The notes under the pieces were generated by a model. It saw nothing but the letters and a program-made list of their open reading frames with translations, was not told where the DNA came from and did not search any database. A stretch of 49,688 nt of DNA from Rhodovulum sp. PH10 (GTDB taxonomy: Bacteria; Pseudomonadota; Alphaproteobacteria; Rhizobiales; Xanthobacteraceae): positions 1-49,688 of the forward strand of contig NZ_AKZI01000035.1 in assembly GCF_000293785.1 (NCBI RefSeq), given 5' to 3'. The position numbers were made by a program, and so were the translations under genes. Shown piece by piece: positions 17,826 through 24,621 of this stretch; positions within the stretch are counted from its first letter, which is position 1, and each line of letters opens with the position of its first letter.

Positions 17826-18845
17826 TCAGCCCGCGCGGTCCGGCGCGGCCCTGGCCTCGTCCGGCGTCGACGCCTCGTCCCGCCGTGTCTTCCACATCGA
17901 GAACAGGATGCCCGCCGCCAGCATCGCTGCCGTCGTGCCGAGCGCGACCAGCGGGTCGACCTTGCCGACGAAGTGGCCCCAGAAGATCTTTGCGCCGATG
18001 AAGATCAGCACCGCCGCCAGCGCGTATTTGAGGTAGCGGAACCGCTGAACCGAGGCGGCGAGCGCGAAATAGAGCGCGCGCAGGCCGAGCACCGCGAAGA
18101 TGTTGGACGTGTAGACGATGTAGGGATCGGTCGTGATGCCGAAGATCGCCGGCACGCTGTCGACCGCGAAGACGATGTCGGCGATCTCGATCAGGATCAG
18201 CGCCACCATCAGCGGCGTCGCCAGCAGCACCGGCTTGCCGCCCTCCTCGGTCGGCTCGCGCACGAAGAAGGCGGTGCCGTGCGTCTTCTCGGTCATCGGC
18301 AGCCAGCGGCCGAGAATCTGCCGGATCCGCCCGCCGGCGATGCCGGGGCCGTCGTCCATCGAGGTCACCATCCGGATGCCGGTGACGATCAGGAGCGCGC
18401 CGAACGCGAGCAGCACCCACTCGAACTGCGACACCAGCGCCGCGCCGAGCCCGATCATGACGCCGCGCAGCAGCACCACGCCGAGAATGCCGTAGAACAG
18501 CACACGGTGCTGCAGCTTCGGCGGGATCGCCAGGGTGGTGAAGATCAGCGAGATGACGAAGATGTTGTCGAGCGCCAGCGTCTTCTCGAGCAGATAGCCG
18601 GTGTACCAGGTGACGCCGGCTTCCGAGCCGAGCCGGAACCAGACGAAGCCGCCATAGACGAGTGCCACCGCGATGTAGCCGGCCGACAGGAGCAGACTTT
18701 CGCGGGCCGATATTTCGTGAGGCTTGCGGTGGAGGACGCCGAGGTCGAAGGCGAGCAGCGCGACGACGATCACGGCGAACAGGAGCCACACCCAGACGGT
18801 GTGACCGAGCCAAGAATCAAACAGGAAGCCGGGCAAAAACTCCAT
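17826..18845 (-). CDS. TerC family integral membrane protein (Alx-like)
   Basis: A 339-residue polytopic protein with about eight to nine membrane helices. Signature acidic residues sit inside helices: AFDLGVLHRKPHEIS, LEKTLALDNIFVISLIF and LIEIADIVFAVDSVPAIFGIT. These are the DN and DS motifs of the TerC/Alx family, which includes manganese exporters. The C-terminus is cytoplasmic and charged. GGAGGATGCG precedes the ATG at 18845. First gene of a two-gene operon with the DUF533 protein. I looked for a yybP-ykoY manganese riboswitch in the 515-base upstream region and did not find its conserved core. Confidence 0.93.
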   Translation of the reverse strand: MEFLPGFLFDSWLGHTVWVWLLFAVIVVALLAFDLGVLHRKPHEISARESLLLSAGYIAVALVYGGFVWFRLGSEAGVTWYTGYLLEKTLALDNIFVISLIFTTLAIPPKLQHRVLFYGILGVVLLRGVMIGLGAALVSQFEWVLLAFGALLIVTGIRMVTSMDDGPGIAGGRIRQILGRWLPMTEKTHGTAFFVREPTEEGGKPVLLATPLMVALILIEIADIVFAVDSVPAIFGITTDPYIVYTSNIFAVLGLRALYFALAASVQRFRYLKYALAAVLIFIGAKIFWGHFVGKVDPLVALGTTAAMLAAGILFSMWKTRRDEASTPDEARAAPDRAG

Positions 18846-19361
18846 CGCATCCTCCAGTGACGGCGCGGCCGCGTCGCAGTGAAAGATCCGACATCACGGC
18901 CCGTGCGGGACAACGCACGAAAAGCCGCCAGAGGGGCCCGGATCGAACGAACTCGACCGATATAGGCGGCGCAGCGCGACGATCCAGACGGCACGCGACG
19001 CCGGCTTTTGCGCCAAAGTGCCGCACGGGGCGGCCGATCACGACCTCGCGAAGCGGGCTATCCGACCGCCCCGCGCTCGGGCAGACTTTTGCGTCGTGTC
19101 GATCGCCGGCCGGCAGCGACCGGGAGGCCGTGTGGGTGCGAGCGATCGTCGCGCCGCGGCGATTTTCGGGCTCGGCGCCGGATCGTTCGGTGGGCCCGCC
19201 GCGTTGCGTTGCCGGCGTCGCCGATCGCCGATCGGTCGGAAGCTCGACCGATCACGAGAAGCGTTACCGATCACGAGCGGCAGCGCCGACCTCCGAGCCG
19301 TTGCTCTTTCGTCTCGAACCGCGGTTTCGTCTCGAACCCGAGACCCATCAGGAGAACGACC
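18846..19361. other. Long divergent intergenic region with short direct repeats
   Basis: 516 bases between terC and the small secreted protein. Visible elements: CCGATCACGAG twice (19248-19258 and 19267-19277, 19 bases apart start to start); TTTCGTCTCGAACC twice (19307-19320 and 19325-19338, 18 bases apart). Both pairs lie just upstream of the 19362 gene and look like operator half-sites on one face of the helix. No plausible coding region. Confidence 0.55.
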
Positions 19362-19733
19362 ATGAAGACCCTCGGCATCGTCGTCTGCACCGCCGTCTCC
19401 CTCGGCCTCGTCGGCACCGCCTCGGCGTGCGGCGCGAGCGCGTCGGCATCCTCGAAGTTCCAGCGTTTCGCCCAATCGTCGTCCGGCGCGGCGGTCGAGC
19501 AGTCGCCGGGCGAGGCGCGCGAGCAAACCCTCGACGCGACGCGGCCCGCGGCTCCGGGCGGGGCGGTCGGCCCCGCCACCACCGGCTCCGGCGCGATGCA
19601 CGACGGCATGCCGGCCGGCGGGACGCGCGGCGACGGGGTGCGGGGTGACGGGATGCGCGGCGATGCCGCAACCCCCGGCCACACCACGATGCCGGGCAGC
19701 GGCACCGCTCCCGGCGGCGCGACGGCGCGCTGA
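19362..19733 (+). CDS. Small secreted Gly/Ala-rich hypothetical protein
   Basis: A 123-residue exported protein. The signal peptide (MKTLGIVVCTAVSLGLVGTASA) is followed by a cysteine and a Ser/Ala-rich region; the remainder is low complexity, including the repeated GDGVRGDGMRGDA. The cysteine right at the cleavage site hints at a lipoprotein, but the -3 residue is Ala rather than Leu, so this is uncertain. CAGGAGAA precedes the ATG. No known family; it could be a stress-induced surface protein given its regulatory-looking upstream repeats. Confidence 0.65.
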   Translation: MKTLGIVVCTAVSLGLVGTASACGASASASSKFQRFAQSSSGAAVEQSPGEAREQTLDATRPAAPGGAVGPATTGSGAMHDGMPAGGTRGDGVRGDGMRGDAATPGHTTMPGSGTAPGGATAR

Positions 19734-19768
19734 CCGCGCGTCGCACGTTCTTGCTTTTCCAGGAGGGC

Positions 19769-19789
19769 GGGCGTCCGGCGCGGACGCCC
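19769..19789. terminator. Hairpin between convergent genes
   Basis: GGGCGTCC (19769-19776) and GGACGCCC (19782-19789) form a perfect eight-base stem with a five-base loop, between the convergent 19733 and 19821 stops. No T-run follows on either strand, so intrinsic termination is uncertain. Confidence 0.4.
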
Positions 19790-19820
19790 GTTCGGTCTCG
19801 GCCGGCGCGCCGGCCAGACG

Positions 19821-21881
19821 TCACGCGCCGGGCGCCGACTGCTCCAGCCCCGCGCTGACGAAGTTCACCGTCTGCGGCGCCGTGACGGCGGCGAGGATCT
19901 TTTCCATGATGCGCAGATAGCCGAGGTCGACGGTGCCTTCCGCGGTGCCCTCGACGGTGCCGGCCGGATCGCTCGGATCGAGCTCCAGGTCGAAGCCCTC
20001 GCCGGCATAGCGCACCCGCGACGCCAGCGTCCGGGTCTCCAGCCGCACCACCCGGCCCTTGAAGCGGCCGTGCATGCGTACGCCCGCGCTGGTCTTCTCC
20101 AGCACGAAGCCGTCGCGCTGCGGCGCCGCCTCGAACGCCTCGATGCTGCCGAAGAACATCGGCTTGACGAGATACGGCCCGCCGTCCTCAGGGCACAGCA
20201 CGTCGCAGGTGCCGCACTCGTTGCAGGCGTCGGCATAGGTGCCGATCTGCCGCGGTTTTTGGATCACCAGCGTGCCGGTCGGCTCGGTGAGCCAAGCGCC
20301 GCAGGTCTGCACCAGCCGCTCGATCGGCGTCTCGCCCTTCGGGATCACGAACGAGAAGTTGGCGTCGTTCGGGCAGACCGGAATGCACTTGTCGCAGGCG
20401 AGGCAGTCGAACAGCACGAGATTGCTGCCGACCTTTTTCGGCGGCGTCGCGTTCTCGTCGGCGTGATAGCGCGGATTGGTCGCGACCACGGCTGCGTAAG
20501 CCGCGGTGTTGGCGAGCTTTGCCGCCGACAGCCAGGCCGGAAACGACTCGGCTGCAGCCGCGCGTAAATCGCCGTCGCCGGCGAGCGCGGCGAGGCAGGC
20601 AGCCTCCCTGTCGGGTGCGAGCGCAAGGCTCTTCAGCGTCGTCTCGGCATTGCCGAACGATCTGATCACGAACGTGTCGATATCGGCCGCGCCGACCGCC
20701 GCCATCCGGGTCGCGAGCGAGGCGACGTAGCGGGAGCCGCGGCGATAGCCGCCGGGCCTGAGAAAGTTGGTGCACACCGTCACCGGCTGCACGCCGAGCG
20801 CCACCGTGTCGGCGAAATTGCCCTCGTCGATGCCGGCCGAGAAGGAGATCGGGAAGCGGTCGCCGAACTCCTTGCGGAACCGGTCCACCAGCGTGATGGC
20901 GATCGGGTGCAGCGGCGGGCCGGAGAGGTACATCACCTCCTCGGCGGCCGAGAAGAAGGTCTTGTGGTTTCTCACCACCAGCGTGTTGGAGAACTTCACG
21001 CCGAATTTCTTGCCGTGCCGCTCGGCGAGCCGGCCGAGCCGGTCGACGAAGGCGGTCACCTGGTGCCAGCTCGCGTCCTTGTCGAACGCGCTGTCGGGCA
21101 CCTCGATCTCGGTGTAGCCGAGCTTGCCGTGCAACAGCTCGGTCAGCGCCTCGCGCCCGAGCAGCGTCGGGTTGAGCTTGACGATCACGTCGAGCCCGAT
21201 CTCCTCGATCAGGAACGCGGCGATCGCCTCGATCTCGTCGGGCGGGCAGCCGTGGAAGGTCGACAGCGTGAGGGTGTCGGAGAGCTTTTTCGGGTAGGGC
21301 AGGTCGCGGTACGCCGCCCACGCGTCGGGGATCTCGGCGCGCAAGCGGTCGATGGTCGCCGAGGCGTCCATCATCCCGGCCATGAAGCCGCGCACTCTTG
21401 GCGAGCGGATGCCCTCGAGGTCGTAGCCGACGCTCATGTCGAACACGGTCTCGTCGAGGCCGGAGACGACGCCCGCCGCCTTCAGCATCTCGATCAGCAT
21501 CGCCGCCTTGACATACTCCTCGTGCGACTGCTCGAGCGTCAGCTCCTGCGACCATTCCACGTTGAAGCCGACGGTGGCGACGTCGATGCACGGGCGCGAC
21601 AGCGCGAGCCGGTCCTTGATCTGCACCGTCTTCAGCTCGATCACCCGGCCGCCCGCGAGCCAGGACGACACGATGTTCTGCGCCATCTGGGTGTGCGGGC
21701 CGGCGGCCGGGCCGAACGGGGTGGCGATGCGGCGTCCCTGGAAGGACGTGCCGATGTCGCGGCCGGGTGGCGGCTGCACGAAGAATTTTTCGGGGAGATC
21801 GAACGCCGAGTGCTTTTGCGCGAGCTCGCGGAACAGGCGTGTCACGAGCACGCCGAGCGGAATGGGGACCAGATCGACCAT
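19821..21881 (-). CDS. YgfK-like iron-sulfur oxidoreductase subunit without the central flavin domain
   Basis: About 686 residues. The N-terminal part is the dihydroorotate dehydrogenase-like domain of YgfK: IATPFGPAAGPHTQMAQNIV, GGRVIELKTVQIKDRL, FDMSVGYDLEGIRSP, STFHGCPPDEIEAI and VKLNPTLLGREALT. The C-terminal part carries two 4Fe-4S motifs, CLACDKCIPVCPNDA and CNECGTCDVLCPEDG. E. coli YgfK is about 1,030 residues and has a GltD-type FAD/NAD(P) domain between these parts; here the region after NFLRPGGYRRGSRY goes directly, via a helical linker, to the Fe-S cluster. Electrons must therefore come from another partner. The ATG at 21881 matches the YgfK start; the frame opens at 21917. YgfK is proposed to act in selenate reduction or purine metabolism, unproven. 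No xdhD-like gene adjoins. Confidence 0.85.
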   Translation of the reverse strand: MVDLVPIPLGVLVTRLFRELAQKHSAFDLPEKFFVQPPPGRDIGTSFQGRRIATPFGPAAGPHTQMAQNIVSSWLAGGRVIELKTVQIKDRLALSRPCIDVATVGFNVEWSQELTLEQSHEEYVKAAMLIEMLKAAGVVSGLDETVFDMSVGYDLEGIRSPRVRGFMAGMMDASATIDRLRAEIPDAWAAYRDLPYPKKLSDTLTLSTFHGCPPDEIEAIAAFLIEEIGLDVIVKLNPTLLGREALTELLHGKLGYTEIEVPDSAFDKDASWHQVTAFVDRLGRLAERHGKKFGVKFSNTLVVRNHKTFFSAAEEVMYLSGPPLHPIAITLVDRFRKEFGDRFPISFSAGIDEGNFADTVALGVQPVTVCTNFLRPGGYRRGSRYVASLATRMAAVGAADIDTFVIRSFGNAETTLKSLALAPDREAACLAALAGDGDLRAAAAESFPAWLSAAKLANTAAYAAVVATNPRYHADENATPPKKVGSNLVLFDCLACDKCIPVCPNDANFSFVIPKGETPIERLVQTCGAWLTEPTGTLVIQKPRQIGTYADACNECGTCDVLCPEDGGPYLVKPMFFGSIEAFEAAPQRDGFVLEKTSAGVRMHGRFKGRVVRLETRTLASRVRYAGEGFDLELDPSDPAGTVEGTAEGTVDLGYLRIMEKILAAVTAPQTVNFVSAGLEQSAPGA

Positions 21882-22046
21882 GGCCGGCAAGCTCGTCTGC
21901 GGGGGCAGCCGGTGCAATTCGGCGTATTACGGAGAAAGTTTGAAAACGAAGGTTTTTGCGACCACGACGCACGCGAACTCCCTCTCCCTCTCGTGGGGCG
22001 GGGTGAAGAGCGGCGCCGAAAAAATCCGAAATCCGAAACTTTCGCC

Positions 22047-22364
22047 TCAGCGGCTGCCGACCTTGGCGAGGCGCAGCACCAGCCAGATCGGGATCACCAG
22101 CACCGCGCCGAGCAGGAAGTAGCGCCACAGCCACAGAACCGCGTCGAAGCCCATGTTCCAGACATGGAGAAAGAGCCGCTCGACGCTGCGGAAGATGTCG
22201 CGCGGGTCGAGCCCGAGCGCCGACAGCACGACGCCGACCAGCACCGACAGGAGCACCAGCCGCAGCAGCACCGCCCCCGGCGAGCCGCCGAGAAACCGGT
22301 GCAGGCCCGACCGCCCCGTGCCGCCCTCGTACCGCACCCGTCGCGCCTCCGGTTCGTTGCTCAT
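22047..22364 (-). CDS. DUF6460-like small membrane protein
   Basis: A 105-residue protein with a charged N-terminus, the block FLGGSPGAVLLRLVLLSVLVGVVLSALG (membrane helix 1), a GLDPRDIF turn, and a second hydrophobic stretch LWRYFLLGAVLVIPIWLVLRL. This two-helix layout with 'GGSPxxVxxRLxxxSxxVG' matches the small alphaproteobacterial family DUF6460; function unknown. It lies 82 bases downstream of ptsH on the same strand and may be the last gene of that operon. Confidence 0.75.
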   Translation of the reverse strand: MSNEPEARRVRYEGGTGRSGLHRFLGGSPGAVLLRLVLLSVLVGVVLSALGLDPRDIFRSVERLFLHVWNMGFDAVLWLWRYFLLGAVLVIPIWLVLRLAKVGSR

Positions 22365-22446
22365 CGGATTTTTTCCCTGTCGACGCGCCGCCCGCCGGTC
22401 TGCCTGGTCGCGCTCGCCGGTGCCGGTGGGGCGGCGGGCCGCCGGG

Positions 22447-22779
22447 TCAGTCGTCCTCGCCGAAGCGGTTGCCGATCAGCTCCTGGAGCGCGGCGATCAC
22501 CGCGTCGGCATCGTCGCCCACCGCCTCGACCATGATCGAGGTGCCGGGCGCGGCGGCCAGCATCATCAGCCCCATGATCGAGTCGCCGCCGACCGTCTGG
22601 CCGCAGCGGGTGACGAACACCTCGGCCCGGAACCGCTCGACCGTCTGCACGAATTTCGCCGAGGCGCGCGCATGCAAGCCCTTTTGGTTGACGATCGGGA
22701 TGTGCCGCACCACCGCGCCCGGCCGGGGGGCGGGTTGGCCCTGGCCGGTGTCGTCGTCGGTGCGGAGGTCGTCGCTCAT
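22447..22779 (-). CDS. ptsH: HPr family phosphocarrier protein
   Basis: A 110-residue HPr. The phosphorylatable histidine is His36 in IVNQKGLHARASAKFV and the regulatory serine, target of HprK, is Ser67 in VGGDSIMGLMML; their spacing of 31 equals that of His15-Ser46 in canonical HPr. About 20 additional N-terminal residues precede the fold. Alphaproteobacteria use this HPr in a regulatory phosphotransferase system rather than for sugar import. It lies six bases after the EIIA gene, so they are co-transcribed. Enzyme I is not in this window. Confidence 0.94.
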   Translation of the reverse strand: MSDDLRTDDDTGQGQPAPRPGAVVRHIPIVNQKGLHARASAKFVQTVERFRAEVFVTRCGQTVGGDSIMGLMMLAAAPGTSIMVEAVGDDADAVIAALQELIGNRFGEDD

Positions 22780-22785
22780 CGCCGT

Positions 22786-23187
22786 TCACTTCCCGGCCAG
22801 GACCCGGCTGGCGATGGTGATGTATTTGCGGCCGGATTCTTGGGCCGCGGCGACCGATTCGGCGAGCGGGCACTCGCTGCGGATCTTTGCCAGCTTCACC
22901 AGCATCGGCAGGTTGATGCCGGCCAGCACCTCGACGTTCGGTAGGCTCATCACCGAGATCGCCAGGTTCGACGGGGTGCCGCCGAACATGTCGGTGAGGA
23001 TCGCCACGCCGTCGCCGGTGTCGACCCGGCCGACCGCGTCGATGATCTCCTTGCGACGCAGCTCGACATTGTCGCTCGGATCGATCGTCACGGTTTCGAT
23101 CTGGCTCTGCGGGCCCACCACATGCTCCAGCGCGGCACGGAACTCGACGGCGAGCCGACCGTGGGTGACGAGGACGAGGCCGATCAT
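22786..23187 (-). CDS. PTS EIIA component, mannose family (EIIA-Man)
   Basis: A 133-residue EIIA of the mannose family with the active-site His9 in MIGLVLVTHGRLAVEF. TDMFGGTPSNLAISV and VEVLAGINLPMLVKLA are family hallmarks. It accepts phosphate from HPr. There is no EIIB/C/D in the window, in line with a purely regulatory role in alphaproteobacteria, where EIIA-Man is encoded between hprK and ptsH. ptsH follows by six bases. A 308-base space separates it from hprK, more than usual for this operon. Confidence 0.94.
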   Translation of the reverse strand: MIGLVLVTHGRLAVEFRAALEHVVGPQSQIETVTIDPSDNVELRRKEIIDAVGRVDTGDGVAILTDMFGGTPSNLAISVMSLPNVEVLAGINLPMLVKLAKIRSECPLAESVAAAQESGRKYITIASRVLAGK

Positions 23188-23495
23188 GGGAACACCTCGC
23201 GGCGCGTGTGCGGCGCCGCACGAAAGACGAAATAATCATGACAGTCCGGGACGCGAGCGCAAGACCCTTCGCCCCGATGCCGCGCGGGAGTCATGCCGGC
23301 ACGGTTCGGCGGCCCGCGCGGCCGCCGCCCTCCGAGGCGCGAGCCCGAACGGGCCCGACCGGCCGTGAGGCTGCGCCATTGCCGCCACGAAACCCGCGCC
23401 GACGTCGGATCCTCTCAGAACATGCCACAAAAACAAGTCGTTGATTGTTATTATGCAGCCGTGACCGTTGCGTGAAGGGCATGCGACGCGCCGTC
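23188..23495. other. Intergenic region between hprK and the EIIA gene
   Basis: 308 bases without a credible gene. An AT-richer patch at about 23425-23462, containing TTGTTATTATGCAG, stands out; on the minus strand it could hold a promoter for EIIA-ptsH separate from hprK. No clear terminator. Confidence 0.45.
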
Positions 23496-23933
23496 TCAGG
23501 GGATGGGAGGCTCCGCGAGCGCCGACAGGACGCCGGGAAGGGGGTCGTGCCCCGGGTGTACTCCGAGCCGGCGGAGTTGGATACCCAGGATCGTCGCCAC
23601 CCGCCCGGCGGGCTCCGGCAGCCGTTCGGCGTCGGCCGTCGCGAGGTCGACGACGAGGCCGACCACCGCCACCGGCTCGTACGGCAGCGTGCGGATGCCG
23701 AGGCCGCGCACCTCGATCAGCCCGGCGAGCGGGTCGGCCGGGGCGGCGAGCAGCCGCCCGCCGGCGACGGCGATCGCGGTGCGGTCGTCGGCCACCAGAC
23801 GGACGAACGGCAGCCCCGGCGTCGCCTCCAGAAGCCGCAGCGCCAGCGTCGATTTTCCTGCGCCCGCGGCGCCGCGGATCAGCACCGCCCGCCGCCCGAC
23901 CAGAACCGTGGTCGCGTGGATGGTGGGGGTCAT
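23496..23933 (-). CDS. hprK: Short-form HPr kinase/phosphorylase
   Basis: About 145 residues, the truncated alphaproteobacterial HprK that consists of the kinase core only (the Gram-positive enzyme is about 310). The P-loop GAAGAGKST lies at residues 21-29 and the catalytic aspartates in LVADDRTAI near residue 46. GIRTLPYEPVAVVGLVVDL is the segment before the HPr-binding C-terminus. It phosphorylates the serine of HPr, and in related bacteria its activity is linked to the ChvG/ChvI system. The ATG at 23933 follows GGTGGAG; the frame opens a few codons earlier with GTG. Normally it adjoins chvG; here 688 bases of repeat-rich DNA separate them. Confidence 0.9.
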   Translation of the reverse strand: MTPTIHATTVLVGRRAVLIRGAAGAGKSTLALRLLEATPGLPFVRLVADDRTAIAVAGGRLLAAPADPLAGLIEVRGLGIRTLPYEPVAVVGLVVDLATADAERLPEPAGRVATILGIQLRRLGVHPGHDPLPGVLSALAEPPIP

Positions 23934-23995
23934 GCCGGGCTCCACCGAACGAGATGGACCGGTGCGCTCGGGGGCGTGTCACACTGCTTTGCTTC

Positions 23996-24234
23996 ACCTC
24001 TTCCCGCGAGCGGGCCATGGGATGCACACAAGAGCAAAAAGTGCGGTATTTCGATGAGAAAGGTGGCGCTCGCCGAGAACTCCGCCGTCATCGCCGGGCT
24101 TCGACCCGGCGATCCATCGCATTGAATTAAAAAATGTTTTTCGATTCTTGATGGATGCGCGGGTCGAGCCCGCGCATGACGGACGCATGAAGTCGAGGCG
24201 ATGTGCACACCTCCTGGCGCGAGCGGGAAGAGGT
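23996..24234. mobile_element. Putative MITE-like element with imperfect terminal inverted repeats
   Basis: ACCTCTTCCCGC (23996-24007) is exactly complementary to GCGGGAAGAGGT (24223-24234), and the match continues imperfectly inward to TGCAC at about 24027 and GTGCA at about 24203, giving arms of about 32 bases around a 239-base unit. The unit contains the long palindrome at 24085-24182 and no coding capacity. I see no flanking target duplication, so mobility is an inference. Confidence 0.45.
24085..24182. repeat. Composite palindromic repeat (CCGTCAT...ATGACGG)
   Basis: The left arm, CCGTCATCGCCGGGCTTCGA and onward to CGATCCATC (24085-24118), faces the right arm GATGGATGCGCGGGTCGAGC onward to GCATGACGG (24150-24182) around an AT-rich centre (AATTAAAAAATGTTTTTCGAT). 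Each arm is itself a short palindrome. This 'CCGTCATgCCCGGGCTTgaCCCGGGCATCC' type is one of the most common dispersed repeats in Bradyrhizobium-like genomes. Confidence 0.8.
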
Positions 24235-24323
24235 CGGAGTCCGAGCACGAGCGCGGGCTCCGGATGAGGGGGATTCGCCTTCTTGCTCGGAGTTCCCGCC
24301 CATCCGCCCGCCCCTCCGCCCGC

Positions 24324-24349
24324 CCCTCTCCTCGCCAGCGGGGAGAGGG
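24324..24349. repeat. Dispersed palindrome CCCTCTCC...GGAGAGGG
   Basis: CCCTCTCC (24324-24331) pairs with GGAGAGGG (24342-24349). It is preceded by three CCGCCC-rich copies (24297-24326). The 'CCCCTCTCC ccgcaagcgg GGAGAGGG' palindrome is widespread between genes in alphaproteobacteria. Confidence 0.65.
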
Positions 24350-24392
24350 AGCAGAGGCGTCGAGCATGGCGGGGCGCGCTGTTTTTGCCGCT

Positions 24393-24487
24393 CGTCCCCG
24401 CGACAGCGGGGACCCAGGTTTTTGAAAGCAGGAATTCCAGGAAGGCTGCGTTCGAAAGAGCTCGATTCCCGCTTGCGCGGGAATGAG
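24393..24487. repeat. Dispersed repeat pair CGTCCCCGCGACAGCGGGGAC / GATTCCCGCTTGCGCGGGAATGAG
   Basis: The unit at 24393-24418 and the unit at 24464-24487 each form a hairpin (CCCCGC/GCGGGG and ATTCCCGC/GCGGGAAT) and face each other across about 45 bases containing CAGGAATTCCAGG. This matches the common 'GTCATTCCCGCGAAAGCGGGAATCCAG' proteobacterial repeat in inverted pair form. It lies 135 bases downstream of the chvG stop. Confidence 0.75.
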
Positions 24488-24621
24488 CGGAGATTGGGGT
24501 GCTTGCCGGGATCGAGAGGGTGGGCCAGCCGTTCCGGCGGGCTCGGACACCCGCGCTCGGCGACTCGACGGTCGGGCCATGGTCGCGTCGTCGTCCGATG
24601 CCGAGATCGTCCGCATCGCCC

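Noticed and set aside
18846-19010. yybP-ykoY manganese riboswitch upstream of terC
   Set aside because: TerC/Alx genes are often controlled by this riboswitch, but reading the minus strand before the start I could not find its conserved core or flanking stems.
22047-23933. Sugar-importing phosphotransferase system
   Set aside because: EIIA-Man and HPr are present without EIIB, EIIC or EIID, and with HprK, so this is the regulatory alphaproteobacterial system.
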